Assembly: GCA_028673005.1 (NCBI GenBank)
Contig: CM054116.1
Coordinates: 79,496,572 to 79,560,571 of the forward strand
Origin: Tanypteryx hageni
Taxonomy: Eukaryota > Arthropoda > Insecta > Odonata > Petaluridae
Direction: 5' to 3'
DNA length: 64,000 nt
Part shown: one piece after another, positions 36,702 through 48,094 of the stretch
Position numbering within the stretch: position 1 is the first letter of the stretch
Layout: every line of letters starts with the position of its first letter
Notes under the pieces: generated by a model
Databases searched by the model: none
Told to the model about the DNA's origin: nothing
What the model saw: the letters and a program-made list of their open reading frames with translations, nothing else
Position numbers and translations under genes: made by a program

Positions 36702-37787
36702 CAGTCAAACTCGGCTATAACGAGCGCCACGGGACCGTTTAGTTTTGCTCGTTATAGCCGTTAAACTTAATATCCGTGAAGGCAAAAGCATGCATGCGTA
36801 TGGTGAAATAAGACATAAGAAGTAAAAGTGAATATATAAACAGAAGGGTTATTTAGTAAATTTATGAAAAAACCTAAAAATGAGAATAAACTAGAAAATT
36901 TAAAGTAAACGTACATATAAAATTTACTCACAGCTGCATCCTTAATCACTACCCAAGTCGCACTTCCTCATTTTCTTGTTCGTTGTTAGGTTGTTCTCTA
37001 GTGCATATAAAATCGCTTCTTTGTTTTTCCATAAGGTTGAAACCGTAGACGATGATAAATTACATTTTTTACACACTTCAACATTTTTTACCACGTTCTA
37101 ACTCTCGAATAATATCAACCTTTTCGCGAATAGACAAACACTTCTTTTTATGTACGGACATGTTACTCGTTTAAGGGCAAAATCTCAACTGATTTTTGTG
37201 ATCAACGCTACGAACTTTCTTTGCAAACTGTGAGCATACCAATTCCAGGAAGAGTTAATGAGAAGACGGATTAAAAGTGGGATTTCCCATCTTTACGTGG
37301 GAAATGGTGTTGGGTGCATTCGGCTGAGCGACGGGGGTGGGCGCCATTGTACATGCCCTTACCCCTTACCCCCTTCCAAACACAACCTCCTGGCTGTAAA
37401 AGAGCTGGGGGTTGGGAGGAGAGGACAAAGGACCTCCGCGAGTGCCACTGTACCTGCAAGTTGGGAATTCTTGGTTTGGACGAAGGGATTATTTTTTAAC
37501 AACAACGCCGCGGTCTTTAACCTCCCCGAGGGATAGGGTGTAGAGGCTGGACTCAAGAACACAAGGTTACATATTTTGGGTCACTATGAGGATTTAAGGG
37601 AATGACCGCCACCGCGTTTGAGACAGTGAGAAGTGGTCAAAGTTTGCTCGATATATCCGTGAAGCGTGCTCGTTATATACGTGAAATATTTGTATGTAAA
37701 TGCTCGTAAACTTATCTTGGAGGTAGCATTTGCTCACTATAGCCGTGAACTCGTTACAACCGTGCTCGTTATAAACGAGTTTGACTG
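36702..37787 (-). mobile_element. Tigger/pogo-like transposon, 1086 bp, non-autonomous
   Basis: Both ends carry the inverted repeat CAGTCAAACTCG: left CAGTCAAACTCGGCTATAAC, right ATAAACGAGTTTGACTG. Each is flanked by TA (36700-36701 and 37788-37789), the target duplication of the Tc1/mariner/pogo superfamily. Several CTCGTTATA and GCCGT blocks recur within the ends, spanning about 80 bp on the left and 170 bp on the right. At 1.09 kb it is much shorter than the usual autonomous Tigger length of about 2.5 kb, and only the N-terminal HTH part of the transposase remains. Confidence 0.85.
36942..37161 (-). pseudogene. N-terminal HTH remnant of a Tigger/pogo-type transposase
   Basis: From an ATG at 37161 reading leftward the product begins MSVHKKKCLSIREKVDIIRE, then LERGK, and after a one-base insertion near 37085 continues NVEVCKKCNLSSSTVSTLWK, ending at TAA 36942. 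In intact relatives this psq-type helix-turn-helix binds the element's ends: helix one (LSIREKVDIIRELERGK), then VCKKCNLSSSTVSTLWKNK as turn and recognition helix. About 72 residues remain; the second DNA-binding domain and the DDE catalytic domain are missing. It lies inside the 36702-37787 element, within 630 bp of its right end. The frameshift and truncation make it non-functional. The HTH identification is strong; the exact subfamily is not decided. Confidence 0.8.
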
Positions 37788-37789
37788 TA

Positions 37790-40700
37790 CATACCAAAAG
37801 GATTTTAAGTAAATGAACAGTCATGTGTTGCTTAACTAAAATTACTGTGGTGTTTCAACGTTTGTTATTTCGTTTGCCGGGTTACACTTAATTCGTTAAA
37901 GCGAATCTAAAAGTATTGGGAAAATAGTTACTTCGTGTTTCTTACTCCTCTTATATGATTTTTGGTTATTTAGGATATTTAGCTACAAAAATGTTTCTAT
38001 TGCCTTGTTATTTTGATGGAAAACCTCTAGGTTTCTTTTAAAATGCTTCATTAAGCTAGTGCCAAGTAAAATTAGGTACTAGTTTTTTATTGCACAAAAA
38101 TTTTTTCAGAATCTAATGTAGTTAGAAAAGATTTATGTTTGAATGCTGGTCACGCACCTCCCTCTCATTTCCTGTGTTCCCAAAATGACTGTTTTTCCGT
38201 TCGCGCTGATGGCTACTCTCCGAATTTTGTATGGGTCTGATCCCGTTACTCGACTGAATTCCGCGCAGAAATCGTCCAAAAAATCACTGTAAATGCTACC
38301 AACTTCCACATTCGCGAATAAATAATTAATTTATCTCTCCGAACGAGGAACAAACTGGCATTAAAGATTCATTGATTATTTCTTTTGGAATTATCTGATG
38401 TGGAATATCGTAAAAATTCCATATATACATATATTGAAATCCTTTAAATGAGCTGTTTGCGTAGTGTAAACAAATATAAAATATGAACCAATCAAGTTAA
38501 GCGTAATGCCCAGTTGAAATTGACATTTTAAAAACACTGCGACTCCATATTTGCAAATTCTAGTTCATTTACGTCGAAGTTTCGGGAAAGAACTCAAGAA
38601 ATTTACAGTTTGACCTTCAAAATAGTTGATCGTTGCGAATGAAAATTTGTTTTCTCTGGGATGTTATAGTGCAGAACACAAAATAAGATTATCGAGCAAT
38701 TAAGTTTGGAAATCTAAAAACTATCTGAGCAACCGCAACACGCTACTCAAGTTCGCGAAAGTCTTCCCTCGGACGAACCTCCGTGAGGTATTTTCCTGCA
38801 CTCACTTGTCCTCTGGACTTTATGATTCCTCCATGCACGTCTGGAAGAGGTTTTTAAAGTTCCGAATACCTAAAGAGTCGCCTCAAATAGCAAGTGCGCT
38901 CAAGAGGTATCGTAAACCATCTGAGTGGACACGGAAGGAGAACGGTGGCGTGCGGATGGAGAAGGTGAGAGAGAGAGAGGGAGAGAAGGAAGGAAGAAAA
39001 GGAAGAGAGGGGGAAGAATATGAAGAGAAAGAGATACCTGAGAGAGCGCAGGAAATATAATTTGATGAAATATGTCCACTTCTATATATTAATACAACAC
39101 ATGAGCGAAGACACCTCTCCCTTTATTTGCATTACATCTCTTTATCTCTGTGTAAGTTTATCTATCTCTGTCTAGCTCTAGAGCTCTTTATCTCATTTTC
39201 TCTCAATTCCTCCACATCTTTATCTGTCTTTTCGCCTCTCTCTTTCTCTTACGCGTCATGCAGTCGACTATTGCATCGAGAGAGAATCACTCTCCATGCA
39301 CGAGAATAGATAGAGGTCGTAAAAATCAACGGCCACTCGGATGAATGCCCTTTAATGAGCGGGAAAGAAAGAGTTGCAGTTGTCATAGGGGCTTACTCTG
39401 TAATAAATCTCTTAGAAAAATGGCAAAAAATATGTAATCTCGTCGTTTTGATGTAGTGCGTTTTGTGTCCAGCTTTTTTATTTATGCGTCACTGTGCGTA
39501 ATACATTTCCTTTCGGATGAAGTTGTGGCTTTGCGCTCCGTTTACCAGCGAATACCGCGCGTGCCACTTGATGTGTTGAATCGAAGCTTAGGAGGATGTC
39601 TAATTGCTCCATCCCTCTGCCTGTCTCTTTTAATAAGTCACTTGGAAATTAAATAAAAACGTAAAAGTCAAAAGGGCATAGAACGTTTTTTTGTTCTTAT
39701 GATCAAACTTACTTTTTCATAATGTTAAAAGCTTACTTGTACACTGATTATTTATTATATGCATTAATAAAAATATAATAATCGTGTAAATTATTTGTAT
39801 CGTGAATTATTTAATCTCATTTTTCAATTATATTCTAATAATTTTTAATAAATTATAATCACGTGAGTAGAACTCATCTCATTACGAGTAATAAAAATAC
39901 GCAAATTGCAAAAATGATTTTTTCCTCTTATTTTGTTCACGAAAACCAATTTATTATTTTCGAATTTTATGAAGCTTTGAAACGAATAGTTTTAATTTAC
40001 TAGTCCTAGAAATTGGGAATTTTTATCCACGTTAATAAATTAACTACTGGTGAGAACTATTAGGTCAATATTCATTATGCATATAATGTAATAAATGACA
40101 ATTTGCTTTATTAATCTTGGTATTCTTACAATAGTTAGGCAAAAAATTGAAACCCTTCTCTTGCAAATTAATTTGTCCTGTTAAGAACCGTTTAGCGCAA
40201 AAAAAACTTACAACTGACTCTTTCTGTGACTTTGAGAAGGTTCTCTCATCCTAATAGCTAACTTAATCGAAAAAACTGTCGCGAAGAGATTTAAATTATT
40301 TCCATCAGCAATTTGCAATTCGACGCCAGAAGATAATTGCTTACATTAATTATATATTTCGAATAACTGTGCATTATTCTCCTCCCTTCCCTTGACATTA
40401 ATCTTGTTAATGAAATTGCTTTCAGCGCATTGCGTAAGAAAATTATCGGAAGAATAATATGCACGTTCTCTCCGGATATTTAAGTTTTGGAGTGGGTCAT
40501 TTAACGCTGGCGAGCGAAAAAAGAGGGACTACATTTAAAATTAAAATCCGAAATGTCGTTTTGAATCCTTAATAAAGTTAACGATATAAATCTTGGGAAA
40601 GTTCTTACCCATTCCGATGCGTCAGCTCCTACGGGCGTCTTCGAACGGTTTAGCATCTCCGAATGGTGATCCAATAGGGAATCTAGCCATCTGTAGAGGA

Positions 40701-42170
40701 AGCGTTAGATACTGATGCTACAGTTAACGTCCAACGTATCGGTAATCTCTGCTACCAATTTCCCCTTCCCTGCTCCTCTCTTTAAATTTCACATCCTCAT
40801 CTTCCTCCTACTCTTCTTCTTCACCACTTTTCAAATGACGCGCGGCACTATGTCAAGCCGATAATTTGGCAAGCTTCCCTACTTTCCACGAATTTTCTAG
40901 CTCGTTTATTTTTTCTTTTTCGACTTTGAGTCCCGCGTCTTCTTTTTCCATCCCTTTCGAGTGACTCACAAACGGACCGGTCGTTTTCTTTATCTGTCCG
41001 TTAGTTTATGTTTTTTTTTTGCCTCCATCGTAGTTATTACTCCAAGTATTTTTACAAACGTCCACCATAGAGTTTTAAGTTTTCGGGAGGATGTTGTCGA
41101 CAACGTTCTTTCCCCGTAGTTTTACCCGGTCGGAGGCAGAGGTATGGACGGAGGGACAAGGGAGTGGGGATGGAAGTGGGAAACAGGGAGGGAGAGGTTG
41201 GAGTTTCGGTGGCCGAGGAAGAAAAATGCGGAGGATAAGAAACGACGTAGGAGAAAATAGGAGAGTTGTAAATCGCGCTGAAATTACGAGGGTATGTTGC
41301 ATCCGGCTTGACCTCACGCTCACCTCTATTACTTTACGGTCACTTTTGTTTCTGTCTTTCCCATTACCTGCTCTATTTTTTCCATTCAGTCGTTCTCTTA
41401 GGAATTCCTCCACAATTTTACCATGCTGCCGATGAAATTGCAAGAAAAGGATTTTGTCCTGCTGCGTCTATTTCAAAATTGCTCCATTACCTCTACGTTC
41501 CCTCCGCCATCTCAGTTTTTATTCAAACCCAATAATTCTACTTCGCCTCTCGTTAACATCCTTTTAATCTCTGTCACGTCTTCGTCTCCTCTTTTTCTCT
41601 TCCATTTGAAATTTATTCCTCGATCACTAACCTGTCCCTAACTCTTTTCTTTCTTCGTCCAATATATGAAATCTCTCCTTATTCGTCCTATCAATCTTCT
41701 CATATTTTTTCCATCTTCTTCCTCTTCTTAATTATCTTTCTCGTAGTCCTCATTTTCTCCTTCCATTTTCAATCGCTTTTTTTATTTCTTTTGGCAATTC
41801 AACTGTTTTTTTAGTTTTTATTTCCGCTTTTGCTTCCGTCTTTATTGCTAATTTTTAAATTTCTTTTTTGCATAGTATGTGCCGATCACGTACTTTATGT
41901 CACAGACTTTCGTTCTGCTATTATTAAGTACTCACGGTGTGGGATTTTTCCATTCTGGGACCAAAGGCAGAACCTCAAGTTTAGATCTATGTATTAGTAT
42001 TATTGTTGGCATAATCACCTAGGTAAGCCATAGTAAAACAAGATTGGAATGGTGCACTCCATATCGGAGTACACAGAGTTTCCAAATGCGTTCTTTGAGA
42101 TATAACAATGTTCTCAATATTTTTCGCTCAGAGGAGAATTTAACGAGAAGCAAGCTAGATACGTTGTAAA
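37790..42170. other. Non-coding stretch, no gene seen
   Basis: No exon recognised. 38940-39050 is purine-rich and 40750-41000 and 41600-41780 are pyrimidine-rich. The open frame pair at 41075-41443 (both strands) has low-complexity composition. Nothing here supports a gene. Confidence 0.5.
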
Positions 42171-42175
42171 ATACA

Positions 42176-42637
42176 TGTAGGTCTTCATGTAAAGTAGTCG
42201 TAATTATTGCCCGATTTTAACCAAAATTAAAATCGGTCAATTAGTTTTAACAAAACTCTCAATACGAAACTTCACAAAAATACATCAAGCGGTTCCCGAG
42301 TTGAAACAAAGGAACATTGTCAACTACTTGTAGGTCTTCATGTAAAGTGGTCGTAATTGTTCACCAATTTTAACAAAAATTGGAATCGTTGGACCAATTT
42401 TAGCAAAACTCCCCAATACCAAATTTCATCAAAATACGTCCAGCGGTTCCCGAGTTGAAACAAAGGAACATTATAGGTCTTCATGTAAAGTGGTCATCAT
42501 TGTTGTCCGATTTTGACCTAAATTGAAATCGGTCAATAAATTTTAGCGAAACTCCCCAATACCAAATTTCATTATAATACGTCCAGCGGTTTCCGAGTTT
42601 TAACATGCGGACGGACGGACGGACGAACGGACGGAAA
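42176..42637. repeat. Three tandem ~145-bp units ending in a (GGAC)n tract
   Basis: Units start at about 42176, 42329 and 42472 with TAGGTCTTCATGTAAAGTGG and end with CAGCGGTTCCCGAGTTGAAA followed by CAAAGGAACA. The third unit runs into GCGGACGGACGGACGGACG. Unit 3 versus 2 looks more alike than unit 1, by eye. The CGTCCAGCGG motif followed by a (GGAC)n tract is a known style of dispersed insect repeat. No function suggested. Confidence 0.85.
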
Positions 42638-43017
42638 CGACCTCCCCTATATGCGTTCACTTCGTGCAAAGAACGCATAATAATACTAAATAGCTCATGT
42701 AACAGTAAACATCTTACTTTGTTAACTTGTTAGTATTTTGCTGTTTAATCATATAATTATTTACATTTTTAATCTAGATAATTTGTCGGGGACTAAATCC
42801 TGGGTTCTTAACGTGCTCTTTTCGAAAAATTCGTTTGTTTCTTTATCCCTTCCCATACACGTAATACTTGTATGTCGATATGTCTGCTCAATATTTTAAT
42901 ATCTTCTCTAGATCACGACATTATCTAAAATCGTGTTTGCTTTATTAATTTAGTTAAATTTTACTTCTAAATACTAAATATCCAATCTCTTTCCCAAGTT
43001 TAAAACGAGGTGAAAGC

Positions 43018-43234
43018 CAGTGACGTAGCTATGATACGTACGTATTTGCCGTCGGTGCCGCTTGAAAATTGCGCCAATCGTTCCCGCATAAATCCCGCAA
43101 ATTTATTTTCTCATAAATAAATATTAATTTAACACCTATGTATTGAAGTTATTTTAGTAAAAATCCTATTATTTTTTATTAAAAACGCGAGAAAATCTTT
43201 TTCATTGGCGCCATATCGCTCTGCTACGTCTCTG
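43018..43234. mobile_element. hAT-type MITE (217 bp) with inverted ends
   Basis: Left end CAGTGACGTAGCTATG and right end GCTACGTCTCTG are inverted (CAGTGACGTAGC versus CAGAGACGTAGC, 11 of 12 matching). They are flanked by GTGAAAGC and GTGAGAGT, an 8-bp pair with 6 matches, fitting a decayed hAT target duplication. The interior is AT-rich and non-coding, with GTTCCCGC and GGCGCC blocks near the ends. It is related in its CAGAGACGTA ends to the element at 57380. Confidence 0.7.
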
Positions 43235-43372
43235 GTGAGAGTTACTCTATCATAAGTTGAAAAATGGATTGAACATAATAATAATCCGTCTTTATCGAGG
43301 GCGATATTTAGACAATCATGTTCATTCTTACATATAACCCTGATATGACAAACATAAGCATCCATTTCCTAG

Positions 43373-43445
43373 GCGAGATTCGAACCCGCGACCTTAGCAT
43401 CCGTTGGCAGAAACTCGAACCATCCGTCTACCAAGGCCGACAACA
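43373..43445 (-). repeat. tRNA-derived SINE-like segment
   Basis: On the minus strand a complete T arm is present: stem GCGGG, loop TTCGAAT, stem CTCGC (5 pairs, one G-T). Upstream is TTGGTAGACGG, an A-box-like element, and TGCCAACGGATGCTAAGG. Downstream sequence CTAGGAAATGGATGCTTATG does not pair with the 5' side as an acceptor stem would, so this is a SINE or tRNA relic, not a functional tRNA gene. Confidence 0.5.
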
Positions 43446-43802
43446 TAGTCATTGTTTTCATTTCTTTGAAAATGGAACTGATATTTTTCTCTTCTGTTAA
43501 TATACCCTTTCTTTAAAGTCTATTAATATAAGACATGCGTTGTATGCCTAGAGTTCTTTGGATTAGCTAAGTCTTTTTAGTAATTTCATATTAAAAGTTT
43601 CGTAATTAATAATTGCTGTATACAACGGAAAGAAGTCCTCTATAGCTATTGTATGTGCATGTAGGAATCCGCAACAAATAAAACAATGTAACTGGGACGA
43701 GGTAAAGAGATAATTGTACAGCGAAATAGTAGTAATTAGAAAATTTGAAAGATTTAACACTTATACAGATTTACGGGAGGTGATCCTTCGCGGTAACATG
43801 GG

Positions 43803-44132
43803 GTGCCGAAACACAGCATCAAGACAAGACCCACTATACAGCACACCCACATGCGCTCAATGCTCGCGAATTAAATAAAAAGAACGCGGGGGAATCTGGA
43901 CACCGAAACTCACTCACGCACCCATCATCACCCATTCTATGTCATCTACTGATGATGACAGATTTGCTGAGGAACTACTTATTTAGTCTTACAAAACATA
44001 TAGAGATATTTAGAGATATAGTGAGTGCGTGAGTGAATTTCGCTGTCTACGATTCCTCCCCTCTCATTTTTAAACTTGCGAGCGCTGAGCGTGTGGTGCA
44101 TAGCGGGTCCTGTCCAGAAGCTGTGTTTTTGG
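43803..44132. mobile_element. MITE with ~115-bp terminal inverted repeats
   Basis: The left arm (43803-43918) reads GTGCCGAAACACAGCATCAA, then GACAAGACCCACTATACAGC and ends CACTCACGCACCC. The right arm (44020-44132), inverted, reads CCAAAAACACAGCTTCTGGA, then CAGGACCCGCTATGCACCAC and ends CACTCACGCACTCAC. The central 100 bp is unrelated. Arms match at roughly 70-75% by eye with a few gaps. No transposase or clear target duplication was seen, so the superfamily is unknown. Confidence 0.75.
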
Positions 44133-44149
44133 TATACCAGTTCCTAGCG

Positions 44150-44875
44150 AGTGATCACTTCCTGTAATCCCATGTGTTCATTCATTTTAATGTTATAATT
44201 AATAATACATTTCTTTTTACTTCTTATCTTCGGTCTTCTTAAAAGTTTTGTTCAAATTTTCTGTTGAGGAGAATGCTTTCCATTAAAAATTTCGTGTTTT
44301 CCGATAAAAATTCCCTTTAAGAAAAAATCACTTAGAAAGTTTTGACACCGATAAATCGATAATATTTCCCAAAAAAGTATTTTCGGATGCTATTCATTAG
44401 GTAATCGACTTGAGCGAATACGGGAAGGCAGACGGATAGGACAGCCTGACAATTTAACGCACAATCTTTATAACTAAAACCTGTGCACTTTCCCTCTCCA
44501 GCCTCCATTGCCTAACCTTGTTATCTTTTCACTTACATAGTTTTTTTCCTCCTTCTATTTTATCTCTTCCTATCTCTTCCTATCTCTACCTAAATTAAAT
44601 TTCTTAACTCTCACTTTCTCTCCTTCCCTCTGCGGGCCTTCTGACAGCAATATCGAACATGTAGTTAGAAGTTGACGAGTTTTGAAAGGTAATCTGCGGG
44701 GATTAAGCGGGGAGCCTCAAGGATTTTTATTTTCGCTCTGAGTCAACGGACTCTGAGAGCGACAGAAATCAGCGTCGTTCGGAGTTGTCAGGACCGTTTC
44801 GGGAGAACTGAAGTTGATTAATGAAAAAAGACAATATTTTTTTAACCCGACGTCGCGCGCGTGCAATACGTAAAC
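44150..44875. other. Non-coding stretch, no gene seen
   Basis: Mostly AT-rich; 44480-44640 is pyrimidine-rich with repeated TATCTCTTCC. No feature could be named. Confidence 0.5.
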
Positions 44876-44932
44876 ATCCGCGAGAGTCGAACCCGAATCT
44901 CTGCAAATGTTTAGAGTTAATGGCCCTGCGTA
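44876..44932 (-). repeat. tRNA-like relic (B-box and T arm)
   Basis: On the minus strand TCGGG-TTCGACT-CTCGC forms a T arm with 4 of 5 stem pairs (B box GGGTTCGACTC). A further related B-box-like site, less well preserved, lies at about 56834-56852 on the minus strand (GTATTCGAATCTC). Both are followed by TCGGG and an A/T-rich run. These are degenerate and read as SINE relics. Confidence 0.4.
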
Positions 44933-45060
44933 ATTTCCAAGGATGCGCATTTTTAATACTCCATACTAATTCAGTCGAGAGTTATCGATAGCACCTTATG
45001 GCTAAAATCAAATCAACCAAATAAGTATTTCTAATGGCAATAAACGCGACATCAATACCA

Positions 45061-45211
45061 AATGTATTTTTCGGCTACAAAGCAGCCTTCATCATTAGCT
45101 ATTCGGAGATAATAGATTCCAATAAATTAGCATATACTGTCGGTGATTCATTACTGATGACGATTGCTTTGTAGCCAACGTGCGCATCTGGGTTTCATAA
45201 CTTTTTATGGC
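45061..45211. repeat. Palindromic MITE of the 'GCTACAAAGCAGCC' family
   Basis: The left arm (TTCGGCTACAAAGCAGCC) and right arm (ATTGCTTTGTAGCCAACGTG, CGCATCTGGGTTTCATAAC) are inverted around a roughly 90-bp centre. The right half matches the inverse of 31072-31112 and the 60270-60350 copy. This is the most complete member of the family in the window. Confidence 0.65.
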
Positions 45212-45354
45212 TATTTTAGATGCCTATTCTATTAACTTATTACCAATATTCCAATAATTATCGAACAAATCTCAATGCTTTACGTGTTTATTTTGAGCGC
45301 CTAGTTTGCCAGATCAGTAGGATAAAATTGGTACGACTGCTTTAAGTGGGAGGT

Positions 45355-46165
45355 TCGTTCGTGAGCGAGTCTCTCTCTCTATCTTCCTTCTCCGTTCTGA
45401 CCCCTCACGCATTCGAGTCCACGTCGAGTTCGAAGACACCGCTTTTCATTTTTCACCCCTCATCCCGCGACGGCACTCCGAGAGCTTTAACCAAAACGCC
45501 CACACACCTGTCCTCTCCTCTCTCACTCTCACAGCGTTCGGCCGAACGAACTCCTCATCTCAAAATCCTATCTCGCTCTCTCCCTAACCCTCAATCCCTC
45601 TCCTTCTATCCTTTTCGTTCTATTCCTCTTTCTTTATCTCTCGCCCACAATTTCTCTTCCTATCCTTCATGACTATCTAATCTCAAAATCTTGATACGTC
45701 TCTTGATGAGGACTGGTCTCGCTGTGGACTCTCTCTCTCTTTGTTTCCTTATTCTCTCTATCTTTCGCAACATTTCGCTGTCACTATTTCTCTTTCTCTT
45801 CATTTTCTGTAATTTTCCCTCTATTAACTTCCCTCGATACACTTCCCTCAGTACATCTCTGCCTAAGCCTCTTTTTCTAAAACTCTACTTATACACCTTT
45901 GTACCTCTTTCTCTATACCTCATTACATCACTTTCCCAACACCCCTTTCACTTTCTCTGTACTCTCTCTCCATACATCTTTCTCTATGCCTCATCTCATC
46001 ATCATTCCCTCTCGATCTAACTCCCACTGGCAAACCCATTTTTGTGTTTTCATCCCGTCCACAGCTACTCCGATTTCGTTCTTTAGATGTTTTTCTTTAT
46101 ATATTCCCACTCCCTATCTATTTAATTTCTATACTTGGCATTTATTTCTCTGCTTCTATCTTGTT
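45355..46165. repeat. Pyrimidine-rich low-complexity region
   Basis: Blocks of CTCTCTCTC, CTTTCTC and CCTCTTTCTCT dominate. Open frames on both strands (Ser/Leu/Pro or Arg/Lys/Glu-rich) come from composition alone and show no domain. Confidence 0.65.
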
Positions 46166-46199
46166 TAATATCTCTATCTCGGGGTTGTGTGCCTGCGTG

Positions 46200-46275
46200 C
46201 GTGGGCGTGGCTGAGCAAGTAGCGCGTTTAATTATGCGTCCAATTCGTGCGCCACAGAATGGATTCGATCCTCGC
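46200..46275 (+). repeat. tRNA-like SINE head with A and B boxes
   Basis: TGGCTGAGCAAGTAGCGCG at about 46208-46226 resembles a pol III A box and GGATTCGATCC at 46261-46271 a B box, spaced as in a tRNA. The T-stem pairs poorly (AATGG with CCTCG) and no acceptor stem is visible, so it is interpreted as a SINE or pseudo-tRNA. Confidence 0.45.
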
Positions 46276-46279
46276 CTCA

Positions 46280-48090
46280 GATAGAGATAAAGATCGTGTG
46301 GCGATCGTCCATCGATCATCGTTCAATTTTTCAAGATTCTGACGCGGCGGGCATCGTCGATCTCCCATGTTTTTCCGTTATTAATTAGCCTTTTCAGACA
46401 TTTTATGACTAGCGGATCGATTGTTCGCGCGATGCAATATTGAATTTCAAATATCAGCCCGTTGTTTGCACCGTATTAAAGATCCTCTTCGAATCTATTT
46501 CGAACTTTTCTTAAATTTTATTGTTTTATATTTCATGTGTATGAAAATTAGCCATAAATGACATTACGAACAGAAGTATAAAATTAAACAATAAAGGCAA
46601 TTCCTCTTGCATTTCTAAAACTCGATATTAGTTATCAACGCTTCAATGTATGCCAAAATGGGAAATGACAATAACCGAATGCTAATTGGTAACATTTTCA
46701 GAAACTGGAATAATCCACGAGTGTAAAATTTTTAAAAAATTTCCATTGTCATTTTTAGCCTTGAGCATTTCTATTCATAGTTTAATATTGCATGAATCTT
46801 ATAATTGGCCTATTTCACATTATATTTATTTTCAATCATTGGTAATGAAAATTAATTTCTATCGATGTTTAATTACTACGTAGCCGCCTTTATCTTATCT
46901 GTTAATTTCCTCCGCGAACTTTTTTCCACATCGGTTATTGGCACATTTGACCTTTGACTGTTGAGCTAGGTATTGCGTTAGGGAACGAGGTAACTACAAA
47001 ATCGCAATGGTCACTCCGCCTTCTTTTATATCGACGTTTACATTCAACAGTGATTTCTTCACATCACATGCGCCCTAACTTTTACCGAGCTTTTGTAAAC
47101 AGTCGAGATATTCAATTCGCTAACTGGCTCCTGGACGTTCATTTTCCTCTTTGCGCGCGCGTTTTTCAAAGATCGTTCTTGAGACAGCGCGGCAGAACCC
47201 GCTCGTATAAAGATCTCTCTCTCTTTTATTCTATCTCTCACGAAGTGCAAGTGGAAGTGCCCAGGCGCGCATGCTCCATAAAGCTGGAAGACTTGGCAGC
47301 GAGAGAGCGGAGGAGGAAAAGCAAGAGGAACAGGGAGAGGAGAGGTAGATAGGGAGAGAGAGAGAGAGAGAGATCGAGAGGAAAAAATGTCGGGGCATAA
47401 AAAAGTAGGGAGAGTGCACGAAAGGCATAAAAGAAACAAGGGGGAAACGCGTTCCGCGGGCATCAAACTCGATGAAGGGGGATGCGGGGACGAGAAAGCA
47501 GGTATGGGACACGCTAGGATATGGAGAAGGGAGGATGACGATATTTAGAACTGAAAAGGGACGCAATTGGGCGGCCTCTTCCATCTCTCCCTCTAACTAT
47601 GGAGAAGAACGCAGCCGAAGAGGGACGGCAATGCCGAGGGTAGACCCCTTTAGGAGGAGGGAAAAAGGGGCGGGAAAAGGATGCTGGCTTCGCTTCTCCA
47701 CCGCCGGCGAAAAGGGTGTGTCACGGGCATAGAGAATGGGAGGATGTCAGGAGATGGGGAGAGAAGAAGAGAGCTGCCTCGGATGGTAGCGTGCGGAGAG
47801 AGTGGGATGAGAAATCGTGGGAGCATCGGGAGCGAGCGGTGGGGAGGTAGAGAGCGTATAGGGGAGGGAGAGAGGGCGGGCCGGCGAGGCGGCTCGCTAT
47901 TAGCGGCAGTATCCGCGTGGCCGTCAGGCTGGCCGGACTCGCTCCTCCACCGTCTGAAATCTCCAGCTCTACCACCGAAAAAACGTGTCGTTATCCGTCG
48001 CCGCGAAAATAGTGTGTGATTAAACCACGGTGTATACCACCCCTCCCCCCAGCGCCTCCCCCTCCACGTCGATCCCCTCAATTTTTTTTT
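46280..48090. other. Upstream of the transporter exon: GC/CpG-rich, no exon called
   Basis: From about 46950 the sequence becomes GC-rich and purine-rich, with a (GA)n run near 47352-47372. It shows many open frames on both strands but none with a domain. Composition rises steadily towards the exon at 48093 and resembles a promoter-proximal or untranslated region. I found no defensible TATA box, initiator or 5' exon boundary. Confidence 0.45.
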
Positions 48091-48092
48091 AG
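48081..48092 (+). promoter_or_regulatory. Splice acceptor of the transporter exon
   Basis: A run of nine T followed by AG (ATTTTTTTTTAG) ends at 48092, preceded by a pyrimidine-rich, CTCAAT-containing stretch that could serve as branch region. This is a strong 3' splice-site signal, implying that at least one exon lies upstream. It is the only plausible acceptor close to the first in-frame Met codon. Confidence 0.65.
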
Positions 48093-48094
48093 CC

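Noticed and set aside
43373..43445. Possible functional tRNA gene on the minus strand
   Set aside because: The T arm is good, but acceptor and anticodon arms do not fold as a tRNA should.
45346..46168. Overlapping 60-109-codon open frames on both strands
   Set aside because: CT-rich low complexity; opposite frames are the mirror images of the same composition.
46200..46275. Possible functional tRNA gene
   Set aside because: A and B boxes are present but the T stem pairs poorly and no acceptor stem is visible; read as a SINE or pseudo-tRNA.
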